In this document: positions 15,008 through 23,100 of the stretch, one piece after another
Layout of the letters: each line of letters opens with the position of its first letter
How positions within the stretch are numbered: position 1 is the stretch's first letter
Virus record (IMG/VR): IMGVR_UViG_3300037293_000275
Location: 1-32,522 of that record
DNA length: 32,522 bases
DNA from: a virus
Strand: one strand, 5' to 3'
The notes under the pieces: model-generated
Database searches by the model: none
What the model saw: the letters and a program-made list of their open reading frames with translations, nothing else
Told to the model about the DNA's origin: nothing
Position numbers and translations under genes: made by a program

Positions 15008-15721
15008 TTATTTATTTGGATTTTCAAGCTTCCATTTATCATATCGCTTAACAACATCTTGTAAAATTTTTGCTCTTACGATATCTTTAATTTCGAATTG
15101 ATGATGGCCTACTCCATTTATACCTTCCATTAATTTAATAAATCCAGGTAAACCTGCATTTGCTTTAGGAATATCGTATTGACTAATATCTCCACTCACT
15201 AAAACCTTTGAAGTTTTACCCATTCTCGTAACAAAGAGAGTTAATTGAGAAAATGATGCATTTTGTGCTTCATCTAGAATCATAAATGAGTCATCGAATG
15301 TATCTCCTCGCATAAATGCAAGTGGTTTAAATTCAATTATTCCATTGTGGATTAAACTCTCAGTTAATTCATTACCAACAATTTTTTTAAAATTAGAAAT
15401 ATATGATTGCATATATGGATCTATTTTATCTGCAATATCTCCTGGTAAAAATCCTAATTTTTCACCGGATTCTTGTATTGGTTTACAAAGAATTATTTTT
15501 TTTACTTTTTTTTCTGCAAGTAACATTAATGAAGAGTAGCATGCTGTAAATGTTTTTGAAGTTCCAGCAGGACCTGAACAAAATGTGATTTGATTTTTTA
15601 AAATCTGTTGGACGTATTCTCGTTGGCTATCTTTTAAATTGACGCCTTTGATGTCATCTAATTTAACCGATATTCTTTTAACACCAGACGGTGATTCCGA
15701 AGTAGTCTTCTTTTGTTGCAT
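15008..15721 (-). CDS. phoH: PhoH-family ATPase
   Basis: The 237-residue product has the PhoH P-loop NTPase core: Walker A GPAGTSKT at residues 50-57, the downstream ILCKPIQESGEKLGFLPGD, Walker B FMILDEAQN at 146-154 and the SGDISQYDIP sensor segment near 176-185. The short N-terminal extension has no PIN or KH domain, matching the core-only PhoH common in phages. Proposed roles include RNA-linked ATPase/helicase and phosphate-stress functions; the role in phages is not settled. It lies downstream of a YEKC-family small protein and shares no base overlap with neighbours. Confidence 0.95.
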   Translation of the reverse strand: MQQKKTTSESPSGVKRISVKLDDIKGVNLKDSQREYVQQILKNQITFCSGPAGTSKTFTACYSSLMLLAEKKVKKIILCKPIQESGEKLGFLPGDIADKIDPYMQSYISNFKKIVGNELTESLIHNGIIEFKPLAFMRGDTFDDSFMILDEAQNASFSQLTLFVTRMGKTSKVLVSGDISQYDIPKANAGLPGFIKLMEGINGVGHHQFEIKDIVRAKILQDVVKRYDKWKLENPNK

Positions 15722-15734
15722 GGTTATGGTATAT

Positions 15735-15992
15735 TTAATCGCCTGTCATTATTACCAGGTCTTTTAGTTTTTTTAAGATATCACATTTTTCGTATTCTTC
15801 GATTTCTATAAAATAAGCAAGCAGAACATCTATGAACATGCTTCTTTGTCCCTTTCCATGCGGAATGTCTATTGTGTTTTTACCATCTTGATATACTATG
15901 AATCTGTTAACTGTTTTTGTAAAGCTTTTAGTAATTATATTGTAGCTGGATCTCATCAGAGAGTCTCTTTCTTCTCCACTTACATTTTCCAT
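15735..15992 (-). CDS. Small YEKC-family protein 1
   Basis: An 85-residue protein. The N-terminal half (residues 1-45) has a strand-like FIVYQDGKNTIDIPHGKG, and the C-terminal helix contains FIEIEEYEKCDILKKLKDL with the Cys at residue 70. Three other small proteins here share this C-terminal pattern (positions 16085, 17422 and 31739). The helix resembles the UVR motif of UvrB/McsA (YExAAxLRD), with Cys in place of Ala. Its function is unknown; a protein-binding helix is plausible. A late-type box and a six-base hairpin (16013-16030) lie upstream in the 92-base gap. Confidence 0.65.
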   Translation of the reverse strand: MENVSGEERDSLMRSSYNIITKSFTKTVNRFIVYQDGKNTIDIPHGKGQRSMFIDVLLAYFIEIEEYEKCDILKKLKDLVIMTGD

Positions 15993-16034
15993 TATTGAAT
16001 ATTGTTTTTAATAGTGGAAATAAATCCACTTACA

Positions 16035-16043
16035 TTATATATT
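16035..16043 (-). promoter_or_regulatory. Late-type promoter box (AATATATAA)
   Basis: Minus-strand AATATATAA, 42 bases before the start at 15992. Immediately downstream a small hairpin (agtgga/tccact, 16013-16030) would lie near the 5' end of the transcript. Confidence 0.4.
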
Positions 16044-16084
16044 TGTATGGTAATATGTTAAATATCCAGGAGCCTAAAAGGTTA

Positions 16085-16351
16085 TTATATTATAGAGGGT
16101 GTTTTTAGTTTAATTATTATTTTTTTAAGTTCTAAACATTTTTCATATGCCTCTCTTTCTAAAAAGAAATTTAATACACTTTGAACTCCTTCTATTTTAT
16201 CATTAATGGTTCCGTTATGATTTAACGCACCCATTTTACTTTCTACTATTGAATTGTATATTAATTCCATCATATCTTCCTTTGAAGAATTTTGTAGTTT
16301 TTTTAAAAATTGATTGTTATTCGTGCTGTTGTATTCCTCTAATTCATCCAT
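16085..16351 (-). CDS. Small YEKC-family protein 2
   Basis: An 88-residue protein, largely helical. Its C-terminal segment VLNFFLEREAYEKCLELKKI (Cys72) aligns with the other three YEKC-family proteins. The first 50 residues are polar with no family seen, rich in Asn, Glu and Ser. A second helix (SSKEDMMELIYNSIVESKMG) precedes a short loop. It is separated from the first YEKC gene by 92 bases. It probably interacts with a partner through its C-terminal helix; nothing more can be said. Confidence 0.65.
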   Translation of the reverse strand: MDELEEYNSTNNNQFLKKLQNSSKEDMMELIYNSIVESKMGALNHNGTINDKIEGVQSVLNFFLEREAYEKCLELKKIIIKLKTPSII

Positions 16352-16404
16352 CTCTGGTTTAAATTTTTTTAATAATATAATCTAGGCTTTAAAATCATTA
16401 CAAA

Positions 16405-16413
16405 TTATATATC
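16405..16413 (-). promoter_or_regulatory. Late-type promoter box overlapping a stop codon
   Basis: Minus-strand GATATATAA whose TAA is the stop of the J-protein gene, the same layout as at 11582-11590. The downstream start is 53 bases away. Confidence 0.4.
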
Positions 16414-17208
16414 GTATTTTATCTTATTTAATAGCTCTATTTGTCTATCGTTTAAGATGATATTACGTGTTCTTAATTTGACAAATAAGTTTCCAAATCC
16501 TTCATTATTATATATTGGCATTCCCTTACCAACTATCCTAAGAAGCTTAGAATCATAAGATCCTCGAGGAACCTTAATAATTACATTTTGTATTTTATTT
16601 TTAATTTCAAAGTCACCTCCTAATATTAAATCAATCCAATCCAGTTGGAGGTCTATGTGTATATCGTTGCCGTTTACTATAATATCTAAATCATGAATAA
16701 CATTTACTGTTAAAATAATGTCACCTGGTGTTGAGCTAATACCATTAGTAGGGAGGGCGCCTTTTCCACTTACTTTAAGTTTTGTGCCATTGGGAATTCC
16801 TTTAGGTATATTAATATTAAATCCACCAGTGCCTACATCGATGTGTCTTAACGCTCCATAATAACATTCTTCCAGTGAGATCGATATTGAAACCTTAATG
16901 TCTGTGCCTTTTGTTACGCCACCTCCATATGCATTATTAAACATTTGTGAAAAATCATCATTAGAAAAAAAGTCAGTCCAATTATATTGTTTATCCGATG
17001 TCGACTTATACTCAGTTTTAGTATATCCTTTTGTTTTGCCTTCACCACCTGTTATTGCATCATATGCCTGTGCAATTTTTTTAAACTCAGTATCATTGCC
17101 ATTATTAACATCAGGGTGATGTAATTTTACAAGCTTGCGGTAGGCCCTTTTAATATCCTCAGGTGTGGCTTCATGGGATATGCCTAGTACTTTGTAGTGA
17201 TCTATCAT
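16405..17208 (-). CDS. DnaJ-like co-chaperone without zinc-finger domain
   Basis: The 267-residue product begins with a complete J domain (residues 2-56) carrying the HPD motif at His31-Pro32-Asp33, then a short Gly/Ser/Thr linker with FFSNDDFSQMF, and a DnaJ C-terminal substrate-binding region (about 103-260) with IKVSISISLEECYYG, INIPKGIPNGTKLKVSGKG and VIIKVPRGSYDSKLLRIVGKG. The Cys-rich zinc domain of classical DnaJ is absent, so it is type II (CbpA-like). It should recruit a host Hsp70 for folding or assembly of phage proteins, as no DnaK or GrpE gene lies in the window. The final codons GAT-ATA-TAA coincide with a late-type box. Confidence 0.9.
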   Translation of the reverse strand: MIDHYKVLGISHEATPEDIKRAYRKLVKLHHPDVNNGNDTEFKKIAQAYDAITGGEGKTKGYTKTEYKSTSDKQYNWTDFFSNDDFSQMFNNAYGGGVTKGTDIKVSISISLEECYYGALRHIDVGTGGFNINIPKGIPNGTKLKVSGKGALPTNGISSTPGDIILTVNVIHDLDIIVNGNDIHIDLQLDWIDLILGGDFEIKNKIQNVIIKVPRGSYDSKLLRIVGKGMPIYNNEGFGNLFVKLRTRNIILNDRQIELLNKIKYDI

Positions 17209-17218
17209 ATCATATCAA

Positions 17219-17404
17219 TTAAACTTGTGTATTTAACGTGGTTTTTGATTTTAATGATTTTAAAGATTCCCTAGATAATTCTCTAGATTCTTTTATTTTT
17301 TTAGAATTTAATGCTATTTCCCTTGATTGGGCATTTTGCATACATGTTGCGATTATCAATAAAGCATCTGCAATTTTTTCTAGACTCTCTGCTTCTGTTT
17401 TCAT
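17219..17404 (-). CDS. Small helical protein (61 residues)
   Basis: Not recognised. A single long helix is likely, with EAESLEKIADALLIIATCMQN at the N-terminus (heptad-like) and a basic, Ser-rich C-terminal half. It lies ten bases before the J-protein gene in the same direction with an A-rich leader (AATAAATAAACACACTAAT), which supports translation. Despite its size its position between two co-directional genes makes it likely real. Confidence 0.55.
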   Translation of the reverse strand: MKTEAESLEKIADALLIIATCMQNAQSREIALNSKKIKESRELSRESLKSLKSKTTLNTQV

Positions 17405-17421
17405 ATTAGTGTGTTTATTTA

Positions 17422-17676
17422 TTATAGATGATATTCATATTCATCTATGATTTGTTTAATATTTTGACATTTTTTATACTCTTCAACTTCTAGAAATAAT
17501 AAAATCATTTCACGTAATGTATTTATAACAGGTACGATATCCATCCCTCTTTCTTTCATTTCATCAAGGTCGATTCCCTTTGAAATTAACACATCGTAAT
17601 TATCATTACATAACTTAAACTTTAAGTTGTTAATTAACTCTGCCATTGGCGGGTCAAATGCATCAAAATTTTCCAT
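17422..17676 (-). CDS. Small YEKC-family protein 3
   Basis: An 84-residue protein with the shared C-terminal helix LLFLEVEEYKKCQNIKQII (Cys70). The N-terminal 50 residues are helical, beginning MENFDAFDPPMAELINNLKF, and include an acidic/basic stretch LDEMKERGMD. It is the first gene after compound promoter C, so it is probably expressed early, unlike the late-type box before YEKC protein 1. That different timing suggests separate roles for the paralogues. Confidence 0.65.
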   Translation of the reverse strand: MENFDAFDPPMAELINNLKFKLCNDNYDVLISKGIDLDEMKERGMDIVPVINTLREMILLFLEVEEYKKCQNIKQIIDEYEYHL

Positions 17677-17695
17677 ATATTGTTTGTTTTACTAT

Positions 17696-17755
17696 ATGTA
17701 AATATAATCATTTTAAATGAAAATAAAAAAATATAAATGTTAACTTTTTGTTAAA
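17696..17755 (-). promoter_or_regulatory. Compound early/middle-type promoter C
   Basis: Minus strand: TTAACA boxes at 17749-17754 and 17738-17743, 26 bases, then TGATTATATTTACAT at 17696-17710. The boxes end two bases after the stop of the glycosyltransferase gene. It would drive YEKC protein 3, the 61-residue protein and the J-protein. Confidence 0.75.
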
Positions 17756-17756
17756 A

Positions 17757-18608
17757 TTATTTGGTATAATCAAAATTATTAATATTTACAGTAATTGAAT
17801 CCTCTATTAGTTTATTTATCTGATTTTGAATAGTGTTATTTGCGATAGAATCCTCATAATGGGTTGCTAATCCGTTTTCTTTATTCTGTTTACTATTTCT
17901 TTGTGAATATAATTGATACCTAGCAGTGACGTAGTCTGCACTCATAAATTTAAAGTGTAGTAATTTAATTGGAAATGAGTTAAACCCCTCTAATACATTG
18001 TATTGCATTCTCCATCTACCCCATGGGTGACCATTCCACTCCCCATCTGGTCTTATTTCAACAGGAACAGGATGCATTATTTCTCCAATATAATCAGTGT
18101 CTAATGTTGTTTCATGACAACCATCAATCCAAATAAAATTGTTTACCTTATTTGGATTAATTAAAATTGGTTTCGAGTACCATGGGTCAGGAACTCCATA
18201 AGGTACTTCATCATATATTTGTTTATCGCTTGTCGGAAAGGAAGAAGATACCATTTGAAATCCTGCAGGATAAAATATAGAATATTGGGAATTATTAATT
18301 AAAAATTCTTTAATATTAGGATGTACTATGAATTCGTCACAGTCACTAACTATAATATAATCAGCAAGGCCCTTCGATTCTTGTATACATTGTTGTTTTA
18401 ATTCTAAATGTACATAATCGTTAAAGGTTTCTGATGTATTATATTTTCTAATTTCAACCATTGGATATGTACTGGCAATCATACAAGTGTCATCCGTTGA
18501 TTCATTATCCAAGACAATAATCTTTTCACAAAACTGTGAATAATGCCTTAGATAATATGAAATCATTTCTTGCTCATTCCATACTGTAACGTATGCCCAT
18601 ATTTTCAT
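17757..18608 (-). CDS. GT2-family glycosyltransferase
   Basis: The 283-residue product is a GT-A-fold glycosyltransferase. The start WAYVTVWNEQEMISYYLRHY, then IIVLDNESTDDT (31-41) and IIVSDCDEF (85-93, DxD at Asp89-Asp91) are the nucleotide-sugar and metal motifs of the GT2 Glyco_tranf_2_4 group. A later segment with RWRMQYN and LLHFKF is typical of these enzymes, where a conserved His near the end lies at the active site. It would transfer a sugar to protein, glycan or DNA; the acceptor is unknown. It lies two bases after the exonuclease gene in the operon from promoter D. Confidence 0.85.
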   Translation of the reverse strand: MKIWAYVTVWNEQEMISYYLRHYSQFCEKIIVLDNESTDDTCMIASTYPMVEIRKYNTSETFNDYVHLELKQQCIQESKGLADYIIVSDCDEFIVHPNIKEFLINNSQYSIFYPAGFQMVSSSFPTSDKQIYDEVPYGVPDPWYSKPILINPNKVNNFIWIDGCHETTLDTDYIGEIMHPVPVEIRPDGEWNGHPWGRWRMQYNVLEGFNSFPIKLLHFKFMSADYVTARYQLYSQRNSKQNKENGLATHYEDSIANNTIQNQINKLIEDSITVNINNFDYTK

Positions 18609-18610
18609 AG

Positions 18611-19336
18611 TTATGCAATTATAGGTAAGTATGACATTTTTAAAAAAACATTTATAGTCGATTTAACGTCAGACTCACAATATGTTGCTATTTTTTCTAG
18701 GCTTCCATTCCAATATTCAAATGTAGTTTCATCTCCTCTCATTTCCGATTTAGGTGAAGGAATTTGAAGACACTCACATATTAAATCAAGTGAAGCGCTA
18801 TTCCAACCTGCAAATTTCCAAATCTCATAACTATCTACTAGACAGTTTTCCCATGGCTTCTTTTTTTGTAGGTGAAATTGAGATGGAGTTAACACATTGT
18901 TGATAATAGCTCTTTTAAGTAAAAAAGGAAAGTCAAAGTTTTTTATATTATGACCTGCAAATTTTACATTAGGAATTTTATTAAATATAGATTGAGCAGT
19001 ACCCATGAATTCAGTTAATAATATCGATTCATCATGTCCGCTGAATGTTTTAATCCTTGTCATGTTTGGCATTTCGTTTTCATCAAATTGAATATGACCA
19101 ATTGATATAGTTACAATTTTAGCAAATTCAGGGCTGAGAGCAGCCTTGTCAATGTATATCTGATCATCCCTTAAATCAATACATGATTTTTCAGTGTCTC
19201 TATAGAAATTTGCCTTTTTTTCCCACATTTTGGTTGCTCCAGGTCTTTTTTCTGCAAATTCATCATAAGTATGATATTCTGACACTGTTTCAATGTCAAT
19301 AAACATCATTGCCTTTAGTTCTTGGATATTATACAT
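18611..19336 (-). CDS. DEDDy 3'-5' exonuclease (PolB-exonuclease-like)
   Basis: The 241-residue product carries all four acidic positions of the DnaQ-like fold: D14-I-E16 in MFIDIETV, D135 in GHNIKNFDFPFL, and Y219-x-x-x-D223 in YCESDV. The order and spacing match the family of predicted 3'-5' exonucleases related to the exonuclease domain of B-family polymerases (DNA_pol_B_exo2), about 200-250 residues long. The product is a stand-alone exonuclease, with roles in repair or end processing possible. The DNA polymerase is not in this window. Its start overlaps the end of the 82-residue gene by eight bases, so translation is probably coupled. Confidence 0.9.
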   Translation of the reverse strand: MYNIQELKAMMFIDIETVSEYHTYDEFAEKRPGATKMWEKKANFYRDTEKSCIDLRDDQIYIDKAALSPEFAKIVTISIGHIQFDENEMPNMTRIKTFSGHDESILLTEFMGTAQSIFNKIPNVKFAGHNIKNFDFPFLLKRAIINNVLTPSQFHLQKKKPWENCLVDSYEIWKFAGWNSASLDLICECLQIPSPKSEMRGDETTFEYWNGSLEKIATYCESDVKSTINVFLKMSYLPIIA

Positions 19337-19577
19337 TTTGATTAGTTTTAAAAATATTATAAATTGATATTGGATATGTTGTTTTTTTGCCTTGCTTATT
19401 TAATTTTTCGCAATTGTCACTCATCCAATACCAAGCATGTCCGTGCATTTTAGTTAATGGTTTATCTAATTCAATAATAGGACCTGTGAATAGACTTCCT
19501 GCAAATTTAAAATAATATATTTCTCCGATTTTTGGATTTGGAACACTAATAGTAGGTACTTTTAAATTCTTTGCCAT
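19329..19577 (-). CDS. Small uncharacterised protein (82 residues)
   Basis: Not recognised. The likely start is MAKNLKVPTISVPNPKIGE at 19577. A longer frame from 19634 would begin upstream of the promoter's -7 box, so it is not transcribed in full. The chosen start has an A-rich leader (AATTAAAACAATTAAACAT). The protein has strand-rich segments (EIYYFKFAG, GPIIELDKPLTKM) and two Trp in HAWYWMSDNCEK. It is the first gene of the exonuclease-glycosyltransferase operon. Confidence 0.6.
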   Translation of the reverse strand: MAKNLKVPTISVPNPKIGEIYYFKFAGSLFTGPIIELDKPLTKMHGHAWYWMSDNCEKLNKQGKKTTYPISIYNIFKTNQNV

Positions 19578-19608
19578 ATTATATATGTTTAATTGTTTTA
19601 ATTTGTAT

Positions 19609-19668
19609 ATGTAAATATAATCAAAAAACTCCATATTAAAAAATATGGAGTGTTAATTTTTTGTTAAA
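19609..19668 (-). promoter_or_regulatory. Compound early/middle-type promoter D
   Basis: Minus strand: TTAACA boxes at 19662-19667 and 19651-19656, 26 bases, then TGATTATATTTACAT at 19609-19623. A terminator hairpin for the upstream glycosyltransferase gene fills most of the 26-bp spacer. It would drive the genes from 19577 down to 17757. Confidence 0.75.
19623..19651 (-). terminator. Hairpin terminator embedded in promoter D
   Basis: Ten-base perfect arms (actccatatt at 19628-19637 and its complement at 19642-19651), four-base loop, followed on the minus strand by a T run. It lies 28 bases after the end of the two-domain glycosyltransferase gene. Its stem resembles that at 357-388. Confidence 0.8.
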
Positions 19669-19678
19669 TTAAATATTA

Positions 19679-21523
19679 CTATTCCTGATATATTATATTT
19701 GCAACCATTTCCTCGGCTCCGTATCGAGATTCTGTATTTAATGGTGCGTTTGGATTTTCAACATATGCCCAATCAATTAACCCTAAACTTGTAAACCTAT
19801 CCGCAATTTGTTCATTATAATATGATGATATAGTACGTACTCTGCGCTGAATATCTGCTCTCGCTAAATCATGTGTGTTTTGTCCATTTGAATTACTATA
19901 TAAAAATTGAATATATCCTAATTTAGGTATTTTACATGTAATAGTTTTTAAGAAAGTCCTAACAACTAATTCATAATCATCAGCGATTGCGAGGTTTCTA
20001 TTGTGTCCTCCTATTTCAAAATATGTAGATCTTCTCCATGCTCTTACATGGTTCGGAACTCCTACTATGTGTCTAATTGTTTTTGGATTAATATTATGCT
20101 GAGTTGCAATAGACATAATATTTCCATTATATTCCTCAGATCTATATTTACCATATCCAAGTGCAAATCCTTCAGGATATGTCTGAGATTCCCATTGTTC
20201 GTTGACCTCGAGGGTATCGTTAAAAAAGAAGCCAGCTTCAGGATGTTTCTTCGATGCCTTAAATAAATCCATAGTGCATGATGGAACTAATAAATCATCA
20301 TGGTCTAATTCTGCAAGAAGATACCCCTTTGCCAATGTGCAGCATTTCCATTTAACATCTCCAATGTTTCCACCACTTTTTTCTCTAAAGTCATATACCT
20401 TAACCCTAGGATCTTTGCTTGCGATCTTTTCAGCTACTTTCAATGAGCGACCTCCATCTGTTGAATCATTGACGATTACCCATTCCCAATTAGAATATGT
20501 TTGATCTAATAGCGATTGATATGTATTATATAGTTTGTTTCCAATATTGTATATTGGTGTAAAATAAGATACCATATCAGCATCTTCTAGTCCGTTAATG
20601 TCTAACATTGACAACATAGCACATTGGTATGCAGCTTCTCCTACTTCCTGATTTGTTTTTTCAGGTGTCATATTAATCCACTTTCTTCTAAATTGTAAAG
20701 GTAGTTGAGATAGATTTTTAAAATCTTTCCAACTATTTCCTCGAGTTACAATGCTATCGGGTTTAAATGATGCAATTCGAGCTATAATATCATCGTCATT
20801 TTTTAGATATAATACATTTAAATTATGGGCCTCATACTTTACATATTGCATCGACCTTAATACTGGCATATCCTTTCCAATGTATATTACCTTAGGAACA
20901 TTTGCAGTTGAAGGTAATGATAGAGCGTTATAATAACATAATTCCTTTTCTATAAAAAAGAAGATATCTGGTTTTTCATTGTGCACTTTTTCGATTAGTA
21001 TTCCATCTGCGCAATAATCAGCTTCAAATGCATATCCCATATTATTATACACGTTCGAATGTATAATATATTGTGCTAAATCAACCGAGCCAACTTTCAT
21101 AGCAGATGGGATAGCAATCCTACGCTTAAGTCCACTATAATCTTTGCCATCTACATTTTGTGAAAATACATAAACATTATGATATGGGTGATGTTGATTT
21201 GTTTCATATATAGTTTTATAAAAGTCAGGATGTAATACGTTATCATCATCAATAAAATATACCCACGTATCCTTAAATGTCTTTATTAATTTACCACATT
21301 GTGGATATAACATTCCGTTTGGATCTCCTCTTTCAAAATGATATATTGTATTTTCATCATTGACGTCAAATAGTAATTCAGCATCAATATCCTTAAGTGA
21401 TGTTACATCAAACATGACATGCCATTGAATGTTAATACCTTCGGGTATATTATTAAATATTGATTTTTTAACTTCTTTTAAATTATGTAACCTCGTACAT
21501 CTCGTTATTATATTAATATTCAT
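19679..21523 (-). CDS. Two-domain glycosyltransferase
   Basis: The product is 614 residues from MNINIITRCTRLHNL. A longer frame from 21631 overlaps the oxygenase gene by 92 bases and adds no recognised sequence, so I use the start at 21523, 16 bases after that gene. Residues about 1-205 form a GT-A domain with VYFIDDDNVLHPDFY (DDD at 92-94). Residues about 210-310 form a middle region rich in strands (KVIYIGKD, LNVLYLKNDDD) that may be Rossmann-like. Residues 317-560 form a GT2 domain with YFTPIYNIGNKLY, WEWVIVNDSTDGG, and LAELDHDDLLVP (DHD at 407-409), then RAWRRSTYFEIGGHN. Two catalytic domains would allow sequential sugar transfers. Its partner gene is the 2OG oxygenase upstream; see the fibre-modification hypothesis. 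A terminator follows. Confidence 0.85.
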   Translation of the reverse strand: MNINIITRCTRLHNLKEVKKSIFNNIPEGINIQWHVMFDVTSLKDIDAELLFDVNDENTIYHFERGDPNGMLYPQCGKLIKTFKDTWVYFIDDDNVLHPDFYKTIYETNQHHPYHNVYVFSQNVDGKDYSGLKRRIAIPSAMKVGSVDLAQYIIHSNVYNNMGYAFEADYCADGILIEKVHNEKPDIFFFIEKELCYYNALSLPSTANVPKVIYIGKDMPVLRSMQYVKYEAHNLNVLYLKNDDDIIARIASFKPDSIVTRGNSWKDFKNLSQLPLQFRRKWINMTPEKTNQEVGEAAYQCAMLSMLDINGLEDADMVSYFTPIYNIGNKLYNTYQSLLDQTYSNWEWVIVNDSTDGGRSLKVAEKIASKDPRVKVYDFREKSGGNIGDVKWKCCTLAKGYLLAELDHDDLLVPSCTMDLFKASKKHPEAGFFFNDTLEVNEQWESQTYPEGFALGYGKYRSEEYNGNIMSIATQHNINPKTIRHIVGVPNHVRAWRRSTYFEIGGHNRNLAIADDYELVVRTFLKTITCKIPKLGYIQFLYSNSNGQNTHDLARADIQRRVRTISSYYNEQIADRFTSLGLIDWAYVENPNAPLNTESRYGAEEMVANIIYQE

Positions 21524-21539
21524 TGTATGCTTTATTAAA

Positions 21540-22472
21540 TTAAATGTCAAAAAAGAACATGTGAAATAGTCTTGCGTTTTCTTTTTTATCTCCAAAATAT
21601 TGAGTAGCTGCGTGAATATTTTTAGCGTCAAATAGGACTAATCGATTATATTTGTTTCCTATTTCATCAATTTTTTCAAAGTGGCTTCCATCATAAAAAT
21701 TCATTTCAGCATTACTTCCCTTAAACGCATTGACATAGCGTTCTGTCATTCTTTTTTCATTATCGAAGGAATAATCACCGGTTACTTTGCTTCGATAAAA
21801 TGCAGTTCCTGAATTAGCAGGTGCGTCTGGCGATAAAAATACCATACCTGCATAATTTTGATTGTCAACATGATAAACAATAGGCTGATCCGCGGTACAG
21901 AATTGAAATATTCCGTTTGCGTAACTATCGTCATTCCAATTATAAATAGGTTTACCTATTATTTTTTCAAGTTTTTCTTTCATACCAATAATAGAAAACC
22001 TATCAGTTGCTCTCTCCCCTTTATGATAACTGGATGGAGAAAACGATATTTCATTAATTGCCCATTCGCGTATAAAATCAGGGTCTGAATAAAAATCATC
22101 TACTACGATTAATCCCTTTTCTTCGGATTTAAATCCGGAATGGTATGCAATCCACTTTGCCATAGAACCAATATCTAATAATTCTTTTTTCCCTTTTACC
22201 TTTAATTGAATAGAATCAAATGCATTTGATTTTTTTAGATAAAAATTAATCCCAGGATTTAAATCAGTTGGATTGTAATATCGCGTAACATCTTGCCTTG
22301 GAGTGAATATGGGTGAAACAGATTTTTTATCTATTAAAATATCTTCAATATTGTATTTAGTTGAACAGATCCATCCATGGACATCATAGAGTGTGTCGGA
22401 ATGGTCTGATATACTGTCAATATATATGTATACTTCTGGTATATTAGTCTCATGTTTAATTATGTTTGCCAT
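21540..22472 (-). CDS. 2OG-Fe(II) oxygenase-like protein (DUF6445-like)
   Basis: The 310-residue product has an N-terminal beta domain (about 10-95) containing TLYDVHGWICS and a later RQDVTRYYN, then a double-stranded beta-helix dioxygenase region. The iron ligands are visible: His201-x-Asp203 in YHVDNQNYAGMVF, distal His287 in LFDAKNIHAAT, and Arg301 in ENARLF for 2-oxoglutarate. The segment VVDDFYSDPDFIREWA (123-138) and SGTAFYRSK further support the family. Such enzymes hydroxylate amino acids, sugars or nucleobases; here the substrate is unknown. It lies 16 bases before the two-domain glycosyltransferase in one operon, with a late-type box 37 bases upstream. Confidence 0.8.
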   Translation of the reverse strand: MANIIKHETNIPEVYIYIDSISDHSDTLYDVHGWICSTKYNIEDILIDKKSVSPIFTPRQDVTRYYNPTDLNPGINFYLKKSNAFDSIQLKVKGKKELLDIGSMAKWIAYHSGFKSEEKGLIVVDDFYSDPDFIREWAINEISFSPSSYHKGERATDRFSIIGMKEKLEKIIGKPIYNWNDDSYANGIFQFCTADQPIVYHVDNQNYAGMVFLSPDAPANSGTAFYRSKVTGDYSFDNEKRMTERYVNAFKGSNAEMNFYDGSHFEKIDEIGNKYNRLVLFDAKNIHAATQYFGDKKENARLFHMFFFDI

Positions 22473-22509
22473 ACTAATTATTAGTTAAATTTATTATTAT
22501 ATTATATTA

Positions 22510-22518
22510 TTATATATC
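22510..22518 (-). promoter_or_regulatory. Late-type promoter box (GATATATAA)
   Basis: Minus-strand GATATATAA, 37 bases before the oxygenase start and just after the terminator at 22521-22546. It would start transcription of the oxygenase-glycosyltransferase pair. Confidence 0.5.
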
Positions 22519-22520
22519 AC

Positions 22521-22546
22521 TAAAAAAGATCCGATAATGGATCTTT
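22521..22546 (-). terminator. Hairpin terminator after 163-residue gene
   Basis: Eight-base perfect arms (aaagatcc at 22525-22532 and its complement at 22539-22546), six-base loop, followed on the minus strand by T residues. It ends the fibre transcription unit. Confidence 0.75.
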
Positions 22547-22585
22547 AAATAGTTGTTATTATTATATAAACAATGGTAGACTAGT

Positions 22586-23077
22586 TTATAATAAGTCTTC
22601 AATATTAGATACTCCAAAAATTGATTCTAACTTTTCCTTTAATTTACCATATGCAAATGTAAATATATCAGATTCCTTTATAGGTAAAAAATCAGCTACA
22701 TTAACTTGTATGGTTTCAGTTACTGTTTTTAAGATGTCTCTCATTTCGGTAACAGTATTTCCATCCTCATCAGTATATGTGATTTGAGTAGGTACCATTC
22801 TTTCAACAGATATCTCCTTGTCTATTTGCTTTGTTAAAGATAAAGTTAAAGTATCGCCGATCTGATTATTTCGAGTTGAAGCCATTGACCCTGGTGTATA
22901 TTGTCCCGGAGAATATTGCCCATTCATTGTCATTATTGAATTTTCTATATTTAAAAAAGTTTCAATATTAAGAGACATATTCCCTGTCTTTGATATAGCA
23001 TAATTTGTAATTCTAACGTAGGCCTCATTTGTTATTCCATCTGATGTTCCCACTTGTGCATTAATTCTAAGTCCCAT
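22586..23077 (-). CDS. Uncharacterised protein downstream of tail fibre
   Basis: A 163-residue protein of unknown family. It starts MGLRINAQVGTSDGITNEAYVRIT and continues with strand-rich sequence, including SMASTRNNQ and a YSPGQYTPGS repeat-like loop (about 55-64), and ends with LKEKLESIFGVSNIEDLL. The N-terminal beta pattern would suit a fibre- or baseplate-bound domain, and its place right after the collagen-like fibre suggests a fibre adaptor or chaperone, but this is inferred from position. The leader is A-rich (AAAAAATATAAAACAATAGAGT). It ends at a terminator. Confidence 0.65.
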   Translation of the reverse strand: MGLRINAQVGTSDGITNEAYVRITNYAISKTGNMSLNIETFLNIENSIMTMNGQYSPGQYTPGSMASTRNNQIGDTLTLSLTKQIDKEISVERMVPTQITYTDEDGNTVTEMRDILKTVTETIQVNVADFLPIKESDIFTFAYGKLKEKLESIFGVSNIEDLL

Positions 23078-23100
23078 ACTCTATTGTTTTATATTTTTTA

